DNA of 64,000 nucleotides from positions 23,501-87,500 of the forward strand of contig NZ_JABWRF020000003.1 of assembly GCF_014268805.2 (NCBI RefSeq), written 5' to 3'. The position numbers were made by a program, and so were the translations under genes. Under the pieces are notes generated by a model. It saw only the letters and a program-made list of their open reading frames with translations. It was not told where the DNA came from and searched no databases. This DNA comes from Pseudomonas farsensis (lineage in GTDB: Bacteria > Pseudomonadota > Gammaproteobacteria > Pseudomonadales > Pseudomonadaceae). Below, piece by piece: positions 43,174 through 51,549 of this stretch (the stretch's first letter is position 1; every line of letters begins with the position of its first letter).

Positions 43174-44106
43174 ATGGATCACAACACGCTGTCCCTGTTC
43201 GCTGGCATTGGCGCCTTGCTGCTGCTCGCCAGCCTGATCGGCCGCCTGCTCAAATGGCGCGCAGGCCCTGCCCCGCATGCCGTGATCGACAACCTCAACG
43301 CCCGCATCAACGCCTGGTGGGTGATGGTGCTGGTGATCGGCATCGCCTTCGTGTTCGGCAAATATGGCGTGATCGTGCTGTTCTACGGCGTGTCGTTCTA
43401 CGCCCTGCGCGAATTCATGACCCTCACCCCAACCCGGCGTAGCGACTACCCGGCGCTGGCGGCAGCCTTCTACCTGGCACTGCCGGTGCAGTACCTGCTG
43501 ATCGCCATGGACTGGTACGGGCTGTTCAGCATTTTCATCCCGGTTTACCTGTTCCTGCTGCTACCGATCCTGGCCAGCCTTGGCGGCGACACCACGCGGT
43601 TCCTGGAGCGCGCCTCCAAGGTGCAGTGGGGCCTGATGATCGCGGTGTACTGCGTCTCGGCGGTGCCGGCGCTGATGACCCTGGACATCCCGGGCTTCGA
43701 AGGCCGCAACCTGCTGCTGATCGCCTGGTTGATCATCGTGGTGCAACTGAGCGATGTGCTGCAATACGTGTGCGGCAAGCTGTTCGGCAAGCGCAAGGTG
43801 GCGCCTAACCTGTCGCCTTCGAAAACCCTCGAAGGCCTGCTGGGCGGTGTAGCGCTGGCCACCCTGATCGGCGCCATGCTGTGCTGGATCACCCCGTTCA
43901 CCTTCTGGCAGGCTGCACTGATGGCGCTGACCGTCAACGCCATGGGCTTCTTCGGCGGCCTGGTGATGTCGGCGATCAAGCGCGACCGTGGCGTCAAGGA
44001 CTGGGGCCACATGATCGAAGGCCACGGCGGCATGCTCGACCGCATCGACTCGGTGTGCTTCGCCGCGCCCGTGTTCTTTCACTTCGTGCGTTACTGGTGG
44101 GCGTAA
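43174..44106 (+). CDS. CdsA-like phosphatidate cytidylyltransferase (YnbB-like)
   Basis: 310-aa membrane protein with about eight helices. The CDS signature is complete near the C-terminus: SAIKRDRGVKD then GHGGMLDRID. It makes CDP-diacylglycerol from phosphatidate and CTP. As the last gene of the operon it would supply the activated lipid to the CDP-alcohol transferase at its start. This is a second cdsA-type gene; the housekeeping one normally lies near rseP and is not in this window. E. coli YnbB is reported to serve a glycolipid (MPIase) route. AAGGA precedes ATG 43174. Confidence 0.92.
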   Translation: MDHNTLSLFAGIGALLLLASLIGRLLKWRAGPAPHAVIDNLNARINAWWVMVLVIGIAFVFGKYGVIVLFYGVSFYALREFMTLTPTRRSDYPALAAAFYLALPVQYLLIAMDWYGLFSIFIPVYLFLLLPILASLGGDTTRFLERASKVQWGLMIAVYCVSAVPALMTLDIPGFEGRNLLLIAWLIIVVQLSDVLQYVCGKLFGKRKVAPNLSPSKTLEGLLGGVALATLIGAMLCWITPFTFWQAALMALTVNAMGFFGGLVMSAIKRDRGVKDWGHMIEGHGGMLDRIDSVCFAAPVFFHFVRYWWA

Positions 44107-44214
44107 GGCGGGTGATAGCGCAGGCAGACAGCTGAGCGTCGAGCCTAGGCAACTGCGGGCACGGCGATGGCCCTATGGTAGTGAGTCTTACCACTCTTTG
44201 CCTGGAGCCACGCC

Positions 44215-44559
44215 ATGTCCGATTTCATCACCGTGCTGCGCGAAACCTGCCCAACCCCGGTCGTCGATGCGACCAAATGGAAGCGCATCGGCGGCGAGCC
44301 GCACACGGTCAACCTCAACGCCTACCTGTCGGCTGACGGCAGCAAGATCATGGGCACCTGGATCTGCACCCCGGGCAAGTTCGAGGTCAACTACGACAAG
44401 TGGGAGTTCTGCCACTTCCTCGAAGGCTACTGCATCATCACCCCGGAAGGCGAAGAACCCAAGCACCTCAAGGGCGGCGATGTGTTCGTGATCGAACCGG
44501 GCATGAAAGGCACTTGGGAAGTGGTCGAGACCGTGCGCAAGTATTTCGTGTTTGCCTGA
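44215..44559 (+). CDS. Small cytosolic cupin-domain protein (Cupin_3 type)
   Basis: 114 aa, one cupin domain (CTPGKFEVNYDKWEFCHFLEG, HLKGGDVFVIEPGMKGTWEVVETVRKYFV), resembling the ureidoglycolate-lyase-like/DUF861 family. Function unknown. TGGAG precedes ATG 44215. It is 109 nt after the lipid operon with no terminator seen between, so it may be read through from it. A REP pair follows. Confidence 0.82.
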   Translation: MSDFITVLRETCPTPVVDATKWKRIGGEPHTVNLNAYLSADGSKIMGTWICTPGKFEVNYDKWEFCHFLEGYCIITPEGEEPKHLKGGDVFVIEPGMKGTWEVVETVRKYFVFA

Positions 44560-44609
44560 CAGCCCATTGCGCGTTGGGGCTGGATGCCTGGATTTGACGC
44601 GGTCAATGT

Positions 44610-44721
44610 GTAGGAGCGGCCTTGTGTCGCGATGGGCTGCGTAGCGGCCCCACTATCTCGACCATCTGCAAAATCGCCGGGGCCGCTTTGCGGCCCTTTC
44701 GCGACACAAGGCCGCTCCTAC
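44610..44721. repeat. Inverted REP pair
   Basis: Outer arms GTAGGAGCGGCCTTGTGTCG and its inverse at 44702-44721 match, with imperfect inner arms. Same family as 24291-24403. Confidence 0.85.
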
Positions 44722-44747
44722 GCCAGGCCGCGTCGCTTAGGCTGAGC

Positions 44748-44815
44748 AAAAAAACGCGGGGCCGGATGCCTTTCCCCTGGTGCTCAGTTGCAGAGGAAAG
44801 GCACACGGCCCCGCG
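44748..44815 (-). terminator. Rho-independent terminator of mmsAB
   Basis: On the minus strand, CGCGGGGCCG and TGCCTTTCC pair with their inverses in a two-part stem followed by seven T residues, starting about 20 nt after the mmsB stop codon. Confidence 0.88.
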
Positions 44816-44834
44816 ATCTAACTCGCTTGTCGAA

Positions 44835-45722
44835 TCAATCCTTCTTGCGATACCCCTCGACGATCGCCGAGAAATCCTTGCCGCCGTCACCGCGCAGGCT
44901 CATGGCCTGATACAGCTGCTGCGCCACCGCGCCGAGGATCACCGGCTGGTGCGCCTGGCGGGCAGCTTCAGTGGCCAGGCCCAAATCCTTGAGCATCAGT
45001 TCGGCGCCAAAGCCACCGGTATAACCGCGTGCCGCCGGCGCTGTCTCGATCACGCCAGGCCACGGGTTATAGGTGTCTGAACTCCAGCAACGCCCGGTCG
45101 AGCTGTTGATGATGCCGGCCAGCACCTGGGTGTCGATGCCCAGCGCGTTGCCCAAGGCCATGGCCTCGGACACACCGATCATCGAAATGCCCAGCAGCAG
45201 GTTGTTGCAGATCTTGGCAATCTGCCCGGTCCCCACCTCACCACAGTGCACGATGTTGCGGCCCATCTGCTCCAGCACCGGCTTGAGGGTGGCGAACAGT
45301 TCGGCACTGGCGCCCACCATGAAGGTCAAGGTGCCGGCCGCCGCGCCCCCGGTGCCGCCGGAGACCGGCGCATCACCCATGTCGATGCCTTTGGCGGCGG
45401 CCGCCTTGGACACATCGCGGGCGGTCTGCGGGTCGATGGTGCTGCAGTCCACCGTCGGAGTGCCGGGCTTGATCCCCGCCAGCACGCCGTCGTCGTTCAG
45501 GTAAACCCCACGCACATGGGCCGCAGCCGGCAGCATGGTGATCACCAACTCGCTGTTGGCCGCCGCGTCCTTGGGAGAACGGCTGATCTGCCCGCCCAGT
45601 TCGGCAAGCTCGGCCAGCACGCTCTGGTTGAGGTCGAACAGCTGCAACTGATGCCCGGCCTTGATCAGGTTGCGGGCCATGGGCGCGCCCATGTTGCCCA
45701 GGCCGATGAATGCAATACGCAT
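44835..45722 (-). CDS. mmsB: 3-hydroxyisobutyrate dehydrogenase
   Basis: 295-aa NAD-dependent enzyme of valine catabolism oxidising 3-hydroxyisobutyrate to methylmalonate semialdehyde, the substrate of MmsA. It has the Rossmann motif FIGLGNMGAPMA at the N-terminus, the substrate motif DAPVSGGTGGAAAGTL and the catalytic lysine in GQIAKICNN. AAGGAG precedes ATG 45722, 10 nt after the mmsA stop codon. Confidence 0.96.
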   Translation of the reverse strand: MRIAFIGLGNMGAPMARNLIKAGHQLQLFDLNQSVLAELAELGGQISRSPKDAAANSELVITMLPAAAHVRGVYLNDDGVLAGIKPGTPTVDCSTIDPQTARDVSKAAAAKGIDMGDAPVSGGTGGAAAGTLTFMVGASAELFATLKPVLEQMGRNIVHCGEVGTGQIAKICNNLLLGISMIGVSEAMALGNALGIDTQVLAGIINSSTGRCWSSDTYNPWPGVIETAPAARGYTGGFGAELMLKDLGLATEAARQAHQPVILGAVAQQLYQAMSLRGDGGKDFSAIVEGYRKKD

Positions 45723-45732
45723 GGCGAACTCC

Positions 45733-47259
45733 TTAGCGCAGGCTGATGGTGGTGTTCACACCGTCGTTGACGCTGTCGTCATCGAACCAGCGGGCGGTGA
45801 CGGTCTTGGTCTGAGTGTAGAACTGCACCACTTGTTTGCCGTACGGGCCGAGGTCGCCGAGCTTGGAGCCGCGCGAGCCGGTAAAGCTGAAATAAGGCAC
45901 AGGCACCGGGATCGGGATGTTGATACCCACCTGGCCGATGTCGATCTCGCTCTGGAACTTGCGCGCCGCCGCGCCGCTTTGCGTGAACAGGCCTGTGCCG
46001 TTGCCGAACGGGTTGGCGTTGACCAGCGCGATGGCCTCATCGAGGGTATCGACAGTCAGGGTCACCAGCACCGGGCCGAAGATCTCCTGGGTGTACACCT
46101 GCATGTCGGTGGTCACGCCGGAGAACAGGGTCGGGCCAATGAAGTTGCCTTGCTCATAGCCCGGCACTTGCACATCGCGGCCATCGAGTTCGAGCGTGGC
46201 GCCTTCCTTGATGCCGCTCTCGATCAGCCCCAACACGCGCTCCTTGGCGCGCCGGGACACCACCGGGCCGACATCGGTGCCAGGCTCGCAGCCGGCGTTG
46301 ACCTTGAGTTTGGACGCCGCTTCCTTGATGTCCGGCAGCCACTCGCGGGCCTTGCCCACCAGCACCGCGACCGAGGTGGCCATGCAGCGCTGGCCGGCGG
46401 CGCCGAACGCAGCGCCGACCAAGGCGTTGACGGTCTGCGTGCGGTTGGCGTCAGGCAGCACCACGGCGTGGTTCTTGGCGCCCATCATCGACTGCACGCG
46501 CTTGCCGTGCTGGCTGCCGAGGTTGTAGACGTGGGTGCCGACCTCGGTGGAGCCAACGAACGAAATCGCCTTGATGTCCGGGTGGGTGCAGATGGCATCG
46601 ACCACCTCCTTGCCGCCGTGCACCACGTTGAGCACGCCCGCCGGCACCCCGGCTTCCAGCGCCAGCTCCACCAGCATCACGGTGGACAGCGGGTCCTGTT
46701 CGGACGGCTTGAGCACGAAGGTATTGCCACAGACGATGGCCATGGGGAACATCCACAGCGGGATCATCGCCGGGAAGTTGAACGGGGTGATGCCGGCGCA
46801 CACACCGATAGGCTGGCGCAGGGTGTAGGTATCTACGCCGCCGGCCACGTTTTCGGCAAATTCGCCCATTTGCAGGGTGCCGATTGAAGCGGCGTGCTCG
46901 ACCACTTCAAGGCCGCGGAAAATATCGCCCTCGGCGTCGGCAATGGTCTTGCCCTGTTCAGCGCTGAGGGTCTGGGCGATGCGCTTGCTGTGCTCACGGA
47001 TCAGCGCCTGCAGCTTGAGCATGATGCGCATGCGCGCGCCAATCGGGGTGTCGCGCCAGGTCTTGAAGGCGCGCTCGGCGGCGGCGACGGCGGCGCTTAC
47101 CTCCTCGGCAGTGGCAAACGGCACCCGCGCCAGCACTTGCTGGGTTGCCGGGTTGACGATGTCGCGCCATTCGCGGGTTTTCGACTCGACCCATTGGCCG
47201 TCGATCAACAGCTTGACCTGCTCGACCTGGGTCTGGTCTGGGGTGTGCGGTGCGTTCAT
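45733..47259 (-). CDS. mmsA: Methylmalonate-semialdehyde dehydrogenase (CoA-acylating)
   Basis: 508-aa aldehyde dehydrogenase converting methylmalonate (and malonate) semialdehyde to propionyl-CoA (acetyl-CoA), ending valine degradation. It has the NAD-binding segment ISFVGSTEVGTHVY and the catalytic cysteine in GAAGQRCMATS; the MmsA-type motif ITPFNFPAMIPLWMFP replaces the general ALDH version. AAGGAGAG precedes ATG 47259; an upstream extension is not coding-like. Divergent from a LysR regulator. Confidence 0.96.
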   Translation of the reverse strand: MNAPHTPDQTQVEQVKLLIDGQWVESKTREWRDIVNPATQQVLARVPFATAEEVSAAVAAAERAFKTWRDTPIGARMRIMLKLQALIREHSKRIAQTLSAEQGKTIADAEGDIFRGLEVVEHAASIGTLQMGEFAENVAGGVDTYTLRQPIGVCAGITPFNFPAMIPLWMFPMAIVCGNTFVLKPSEQDPLSTVMLVELALEAGVPAGVLNVVHGGKEVVDAICTHPDIKAISFVGSTEVGTHVYNLGSQHGKRVQSMMGAKNHAVVLPDANRTQTVNALVGAAFGAAGQRCMATSVAVLVGKAREWLPDIKEAASKLKVNAGCEPGTDVGPVVSRRAKERVLGLIESGIKEGATLELDGRDVQVPGYEQGNFIGPTLFSGVTTDMQVYTQEIFGPVLVTLTVDTLDEAIALVNANPFGNGTGLFTQSGAAARKFQSEIDIGQVGINIPIPVPVPYFSFTGSRGSKLGDLGPYGKQVVQFYTQTKTVTARWFDDDSVNDGVNTTISLR

Positions 47260-47363
47260 CTGCGCTCTCCTTGGAATTATTGTCGCAGCGATGATGCCAG
47301 CGCCCGGAATGACCACGGGGTGGCGTGTAGGGGCTGAGTTCGAGTATAGATGTGCAAACATCC

Positions 47364-47371
47364 AACAAGAA
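47364..47371 (+). promoter_or_regulatory. Candidate Hfq/Crc motif before the LysR start
   Basis: AACAAGAA followed by an A-rich CAACAAAAAAAC run, ending about 10 nt before the regulator ATG. AAnAAnAA match. Confidence 0.4.
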
Positions 47372-47393
47372 TCAACAAAAAAACCGGATCATC

Positions 47394-48338
47394 ATGCAAA
47401 AAGACCTCACCTCCCTGAGCGCGCTGAACTGGGACGACCTCAAGTTCTTTCTTGAGGTAGCGCGCACCCGCAAGGCCAGCAGCGCCGCCAAGCGCCTGGC
47501 GGTGGACTACACCACGGTGTCGCGGCGCATCAGCTCGCTGGAAGGGGCGCTGGGCACGTTATTGTTCGAAAAATCCCGCACCAGCGGCTTTGTGCTGACC
47601 GCCGAGGGCCAGCGCCTGCTGGGTTACGCCGAGGCCATCGAGAGCACGCTGCACATGGCTTGCGAGCAAGTGTCGGGCTCCGGGGTCGCGTTGTCGGGGC
47701 ATGTGCGCATGGGCTGTACCGAGGGCTTTGGCAGTTTCTTTGTCACCCCGCAACTGAGCCATTTCGTCGATGCCTGGCCGGCGATCTCGGTCGACATCCT
47801 GCCGCTGCCGCACTTCATCAGCCTGTCAAAGCGCGAGGCCGACATCGTCATCGCCTTGGAGCGCCCCGAGCACGGCCCCTATGTGTGCTGCAAGCTGTGC
47901 GACTACCGCCTGCGCCTGTACGCCACCCAGGGTTACCTCGACAACCATGCGCCAATCAACACCCTGGCAGACCTGGCCAGCCATCCGTTCATCAGCTATG
48001 TGGACGACCTGGCGTTCAGCTCGGAGCTTCTGTACCTGGCCAACCTCATCCCCAACGCCCAGGCGCACCTGCGCAGCACCAGCGTGATTGCCCAGTACAC
48101 CGCCGCCCTGCAAGGGCGCGGCCTGGCGATCCTGCCCTGCTTCCTGGCCGCCCAGGACCCACGGTTGGTGACGGTGTTGCCGGAGCAGATCGAGGTGACG
48201 CGGCAATTCTGGATGTATTGCCGGGAGGATTTGCGCAAATTGAAGCGCATTACCCTGCTGTGGGATTACATCCGCGAGGTGACCGAAGCCAATGCGCCGC
48301 TATTGATGGGCGAGACGCGGGAAATGAGGTTTGCTTGA
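47394..48338 (+). CDS. LysR-family regulator divergent from mmsAB
   Basis: 314 aa. The helix-turn-helix is LNWDDLKFFLEVARTRKASSAAKRLAVDYTTVSRRISSLE, with the usual LysR effector domain after it (SGHVRMGCTEGFGSFFVTPQL). It shares a 134-nt divergent promoter region with mmsA and is the likely regulator of mmsAB; in P. aeruginosa the equivalent place is taken by an AraC-type MmsR. ATG 47394 is chosen; an upstream GTG at 47352 is in frame but the extension is Asn/Lys-rich leader. Confidence 0.88.
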   Translation: MQKDLTSLSALNWDDLKFFLEVARTRKASSAAKRLAVDYTTVSRRISSLEGALGTLLFEKSRTSGFVLTAEGQRLLGYAEAIESTLHMACEQVSGSGVALSGHVRMGCTEGFGSFFVTPQLSHFVDAWPAISVDILPLPHFISLSKREADIVIALERPEHGPYVCCKLCDYRLRLYATQGYLDNHAPINTLADLASHPFISYVDDLAFSSELLYLANLIPNAQAHLRSTSVIAQYTAALQGRGLAILPCFLAAQDPRLVTVLPEQIEVTRQFWMYCREDLRKLKRITLLWDYIREVTEANAPLLMGETREMRFA

Positions 48339-48370
48339 AAGTGGGATATGCGGCACTGAGGGGTTGCCGA

Positions 48371-48388
48371 CCTGTCATTTTTGCCAGT
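48371..48388. promoter_or_regulatory. Dyad CTGTCA-TTTT-TGCCAG upstream of the EF-Tu-like gene
   Basis: CCTGTCATTTTTGCCAGT, differing from the site before the LPMO (11478-11495) at a single base. It ends 60 nt before the ATG, versus 63 nt there. Confidence 0.5.
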
Positions 48389-48448
48389 AGACCAAGCTCC
48401 GCGGAGGGCGCCAAATGTTCTTGAATACACTTTCAAGGAGTGACGGTC

Positions 48449-49075
48449 ATGCAATCAAACTCTGGGAGAACCAAGCCGTGCCTGAACCTGATCGTGATCG
48501 GCGATGCAGGCCAAGGCAAGACAACCCTCACCGCCGCGCTGACTCATTACAGCGCGAAGTTTTATGCGACAACCAGAGCGGAATACAAAGACCTGTGTGA
48601 GGGGAAAGAAGAAATAAGTGGCAACGCGCGCTATAAAGTTGCTCGTGTGGAGTATGAGACGCACAACCGCATCTGCAGGCAGTTAGATTTTCCAGATCAC
48701 ACTGACTGTGTGAAATATTTGGAAAGTGGTGCAGCCAAGGTTGACGGTGCCATCCTGGTTTGCTCACAAACTGATGACTCTATGCTGGTCGTCAAAACGC
48801 AGTTAAAACTGTGCCGAGCGGCAGGCGTAGAGCACCTCGTGGTCTTCCTAAACAAAAAAGTTGAGACCATGGACCCAGAATTACTGGAGCTGATGGAAAT
48901 GAAAATTAGTGACCTTTTGAACGCTGAAGGATTTAACGGCGATGACGCGCACTTTCAGGCCGGGTCTGCGCTTACTGCAAATAATGACGAACTTGATTGC
49001 CCTGTATACCTGCTAATGGGCAACATTGAAGCGGAGATTCCTCTGCCCGAACGCGGACCTCTCGGGGAGTCATAA
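48449..49075 (+). CDS. Orphan EF-Tu G-domain-only protein with degenerate GTPase motifs
   Basis: 208 aa aligning with domain I of elongation factor Tu, in register with E. coli mature numbering up to about residue 176. About 40% of the first 180 positions are identical by eye to E. coli EF-Tu recalled from memory. G1 is GDAGQGKT (residues 18-25; EF-Tu GHVDHGKT). The Mg-ligand Thr61 position is Arg. G3 is DFPDH (80-84, Gly83 replaced by Asp, His84 kept). G4 is NKKV (135-138, Asp138 replaced by Val). G5 SAL is intact at 173-175. The protein stops at the domain I/II border (IPLPERGPLGES), so tRNA-binding domains II and III are absent. AAGGAG lies 8 nt before ATG 48449. Sampled GC is about 42-48%, well below its neighbours. 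It is a monocistronic-looking orphan; the role is unknown. Confidence 0.85.
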   Translation: MQSNSGRTKPCLNLIVIGDAGQGKTTLTAALTHYSAKFYATTRAEYKDLCEGKEEISGNARYKVARVEYETHNRICRQLDFPDHTDCVKYLESGAAKVDGAILVCSQTDDSMLVVKTQLKLCRAAGVEHLVVFLNKKVETMDPELLELMEMKISDLLNAEGFNGDDAHFQAGSALTANNDELDCPVYLLMGNIEAEIPLPERGPLGES

Positions 49076-49137
49076 CACTGCCCGATTTAATAGGCCGGGG
49101 CCGTTTAGGACCACCACTTGCAGCACAACTAGCCCCT

Positions 49138-49638
49138 TCAATCCGACGCCACCACAATCGACACCCGCCGGTTCTCCATCCGCCCAGCCCCGGTGCGGTT
49201 GTCGGCCACCGGCTGGCTGCTGCCGAGCCCGCGGGTCTTGATGTTCTGCGCCTGCATGCCGATACCGGTCAGGGCATTGGCAACGCTTTGGGCGCGGCGC
49301 TCGGAGAGTTGCTGGTTGTAGGCGGCCTTGCCCGATGCATCGGCATGGCCGTCGATACGCACCTGCTGGATATCGACCGACAGCAAGGCTTTGCCAATGC
49401 GCTCGACGATGGCCTGGCTCTGGCTGTTGAGGCCGTCCACGTCGCTGCCGAACAGCACCTTGCCCGACAAGTCGAAGGCCCAGCCTTCATCGGTAGGGGC
49501 AAAGCCTTCGCGTTTGAGCACGGCAATCTGCTCAGGGCTCAGGCCTTTGGGCGGCACGCTCTGGCAGCCTTGTAGCGCCAGCACGGCCAGCAACAAGGCC
49601 AGCAGGGCAATACGGACATTCAACACACGCTCGATCAC
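49138..49638 (-). CDS. yfiB: OmpA-family outer-membrane lipoprotein YfiB
   Basis: 166 aa: lipoprotein signal with lipobox LQGC (Cys25), then an OmpA-type peptidoglycan-binding domain (IDGHADASGKAAYNQQLSERRAQSVANAL, with NRRVSIVV at the end). In P. aeruginosa YfiB binds peptidoglycan and sequesters the repressor YfiR, relieving YfiN. The start is GTG 49638 with AGGAG upstream. It is 3 nt after the yfiN stop codon, the last gene of yfiRNB. Confidence 0.93.
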   Translation of the reverse strand: MIERVLNVRIALLALLLAVLALQGCQSVPPKGLSPEQIAVLKREGFAPTDEGWAFDLSGKVLFGSDVDGLNSQSQAIVERIGKALLSVDIQQVRIDGHADASGKAAYNQQLSERRAQSVANALTGIGMQAQNIKTRGLGSSQPVADNRTGAGRMENRRVSIVVASD

Positions 49639-49641
49639 GGT

Positions 49642-50913
49642 TCAGCTCCTGTTTTTTCCATCAGCGGCGCAGCTTTCCGTCTGCGCCACTTGCCATTGGC
49701 CACGGCGCTTGCGCTTGGCCTGGTACATCGCCGCATCGGCGGCATTGAGCAGACTGGCCGGGTCGTGGCCGTCGTCCGGGTAAAACGCGATGCCCACGCT
49801 CAACGAGGTGGTGATGCTGCTGCCATCGCTCAGCTGGATCGGCACCTGCATGCTGCTCACCACCTTTTCGGCGATGCGCTGGGCGTCTTCGCGGGCCGGC
49901 AGGGGGCTTAGCAGTACGGCGAACTCGTCACCGCCCAGCCGCGCCACCAGGTCGTGCTCGCGCAACTGCGCGCGTACCCGGCTGGCGACACTGATCAGCA
50001 CTTCATCGCCCACGGCATGGCCAAGGCGGTCGTTGATCTGCTTGAAGTGGTCGCTGTCGAGGAACAACAGCGCCACCTGCCCCTGATGCTGTGCGGCGTT
50101 GCGCAGGCAGCGGTGCAGGCGGCCTTCAAAATAGGCGCGGTTGGGCAGGCCGGTCAGGCTGTCGTGGCTGGCCTGGTGGGCGAGCGTCTGGTTCTCGCTT
50201 TGCAGGTGGCTCTGCCAGGCTTCCAGTTCATCGAGCAAGGCGTTGAAGTCGTTGCCCAGTTCATTCAGTTCGGCGATGCCGGTCGGCGGCACGCGGCGGT
50301 CGAAACTGCGCTCGCGCCGAGCGGCGTGGGCAACGCTGGCAAGATGGCGCAGCGGGCGGATGATATTGCCGAACACACGCCGCGACAGGTACAGCGCCAG
50401 CAGCGCACTGACCACGCTGCACAGCAGAATACCGCCCAGCCCGCTGAGCAGAAAACGCATCAGGCTACCGCCCTGCCCGGTCAGCTCGACGTGGCCGACT
50501 GGCTGCCCCATATGTTGTATCGGCAGGTTGATCGGGTCTTCGAGCAGTGTGTCGGCCACCTGCGCCTGCAACTGCGCAAACAGGCCCGCGTCGTCGCGCT
50601 GCCAGCGCGCCAGCAATACGCCGTCCTTGCCGTACACCTTGGCGTCGGCCACTTCTTCATTGCTGGCGATCAGCGCCAGTGCCTCGTTGGCCGCTGCGCT
50701 GTCATCGAACACCACGGCGGCCTCGACGGTGTAGCTGATGGAGCGGGCGATCAGGTCCAGATTGTGGCTGGCGTACACCCGTAGCGCCGCCACCCCGAGC
50801 AGCGTCACCAGCACCCCGGCAAGGCCCGCAGCCAGCAGCGCGACACACAGGTGGCCACGCCCAAGCACCGAGCGCAAGGTCGGCAACGGGTAGCGCAACG
50901 TCCTACGCTTCAC
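49642..50913 (-). CDS. yfiN: Membrane diguanylate cyclase YfiN (TpbB)
   Basis: 423 aa. TM1 (about 20-42), a periplasmic PAS-like segment, TM2 (about 155-180) and HAMP lead to a GGDEF domain with RLGGDEF (residues 327-331) and an inhibitory I-site REHD (318-321). It makes c-di-GMP when not restrained by YfiR, driving biofilm and small-colony phenotypes. GTG 50913 overlaps the yfiR stop codon as GTGA, so the two are translationally coupled. Confidence 0.94.
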   Translation of the reverse strand: MKRRTLRYPLPTLRSVLGRGHLCVALLAAGLAGVLVTLLGVAALRVYASHNLDLIARSISYTVEAAVVFDDSAAANEALALIASNEEVADAKVYGKDGVLLARWQRDDAGLFAQLQAQVADTLLEDPINLPIQHMGQPVGHVELTGQGGSLMRFLLSGLGGILLCSVVSALLALYLSRRVFGNIIRPLRHLASVAHAARRERSFDRRVPPTGIAELNELGNDFNALLDELEAWQSHLQSENQTLAHQASHDSLTGLPNRAYFEGRLHRCLRNAAQHQGQVALLFLDSDHFKQINDRLGHAVGDEVLISVASRVRAQLREHDLVARLGGDEFAVLLSPLPAREDAQRIAEKVVSSMQVPIQLSDGSSITTSLSVGIAFYPDDGHDPASLLNAADAAMYQAKRKRRGQWQVAQTESCAADGKNRS

Positions 50914-51485
50914 GGCTGCACCGCCCGGCGCCGCGACAACTGCAGCACGCTGGGGTGAATGCGCACGCCGCTGCGCGCGACCGAATCCAGGTTGACCTCG
51001 AACGCGACCTGCTGGTCGCTGACCCGCAGGCAGAACAGGCTGCCGACCGTGCACGGGTCATCGGCCTCGCTGATGCTGAGCACCGGCTGGCCCGTCAGGG
51101 TGGTGAACAGGCGCCCGCGCTGGGCCGTGTCGAGCTTGCCGATGTACACCGCGTCGCAGGCCTGGGCCACGCTTGCGTCATCGGCCAGCAGGCGGCGCAC
51201 CTGCAACGGCTGCCCGGAATTCTGCAGGTTGCCCTTGATCAGGTCGTCGGCATATTCCGTGGGGCCGACCAGGCACAAGCGCAGCGGGTTGGGGGTGTTG
51301 GGCCAGCGGGCGTAGCCAAGGATGCCCAGCACCACATGGGTGACCGCCTTGGCGCGCTGCTGGGCCTGGGCGACAGCGGCGCCGCTGTCGGCATGGGCGC
51401 AGGTGCCAAACAGCAACAGCGTGGCCAGCAGCAGCGAGAGCGCAGGGTCCGTCACTCGTCTCAAGGCCGACACTGCCACGGTCAT
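50910..51485 (-). CDS. yfiR: Periplasmic repressor YfiR
   Basis: 191 aa: signal peptide (to about residue 32), then the YfiR (DUF4154) domain with cysteines at 71, 110, 145 and 152, the same positions as the two disulfides described in P. aeruginosa YfiR, which make it redox-sensitive. It binds the periplasmic part of YfiN and keeps the cyclase off. First gene of the yfiRNB operon; GAGAGA precedes ATG 51485. Confidence 0.94.
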   Translation of the reverse strand: MTVAVSALRRVTDPALSLLLATLLLFGTCAHADSGAAVAQAQQRAKAVTHVVLGILGYARWPNTPNPLRLCLVGPTEYADDLIKGNLQNSGQPLQVRRLLADDASVAQACDAVYIGKLDTAQRGRLFTTLTGQPVLSISEADDPCTVGSLFCLRVSDQQVAFEVNLDSVARSGVRIHPSVLQLSRRRAVQP

Positions 51486-51549
51486 GGGCGGTTCTCTCAG
51501 TGTGTTACCAAGTAATGCCGCAACGATAGCATAGTGCCGCTGTGTGCCA

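Noticed and set aside
44180..44205. TGGTA-N8-TACCA dyad before the cupin gene at 44215
   Set aside because: Five-base arms only, no known box and no second copy; within chance expectation.
48449..49075. EF-Tu-like gene as a frameshifted full tuf gene
   Set aside because: No domain II or III sequence follows in any frame before yfiB; the next 60 nt are non-coding.
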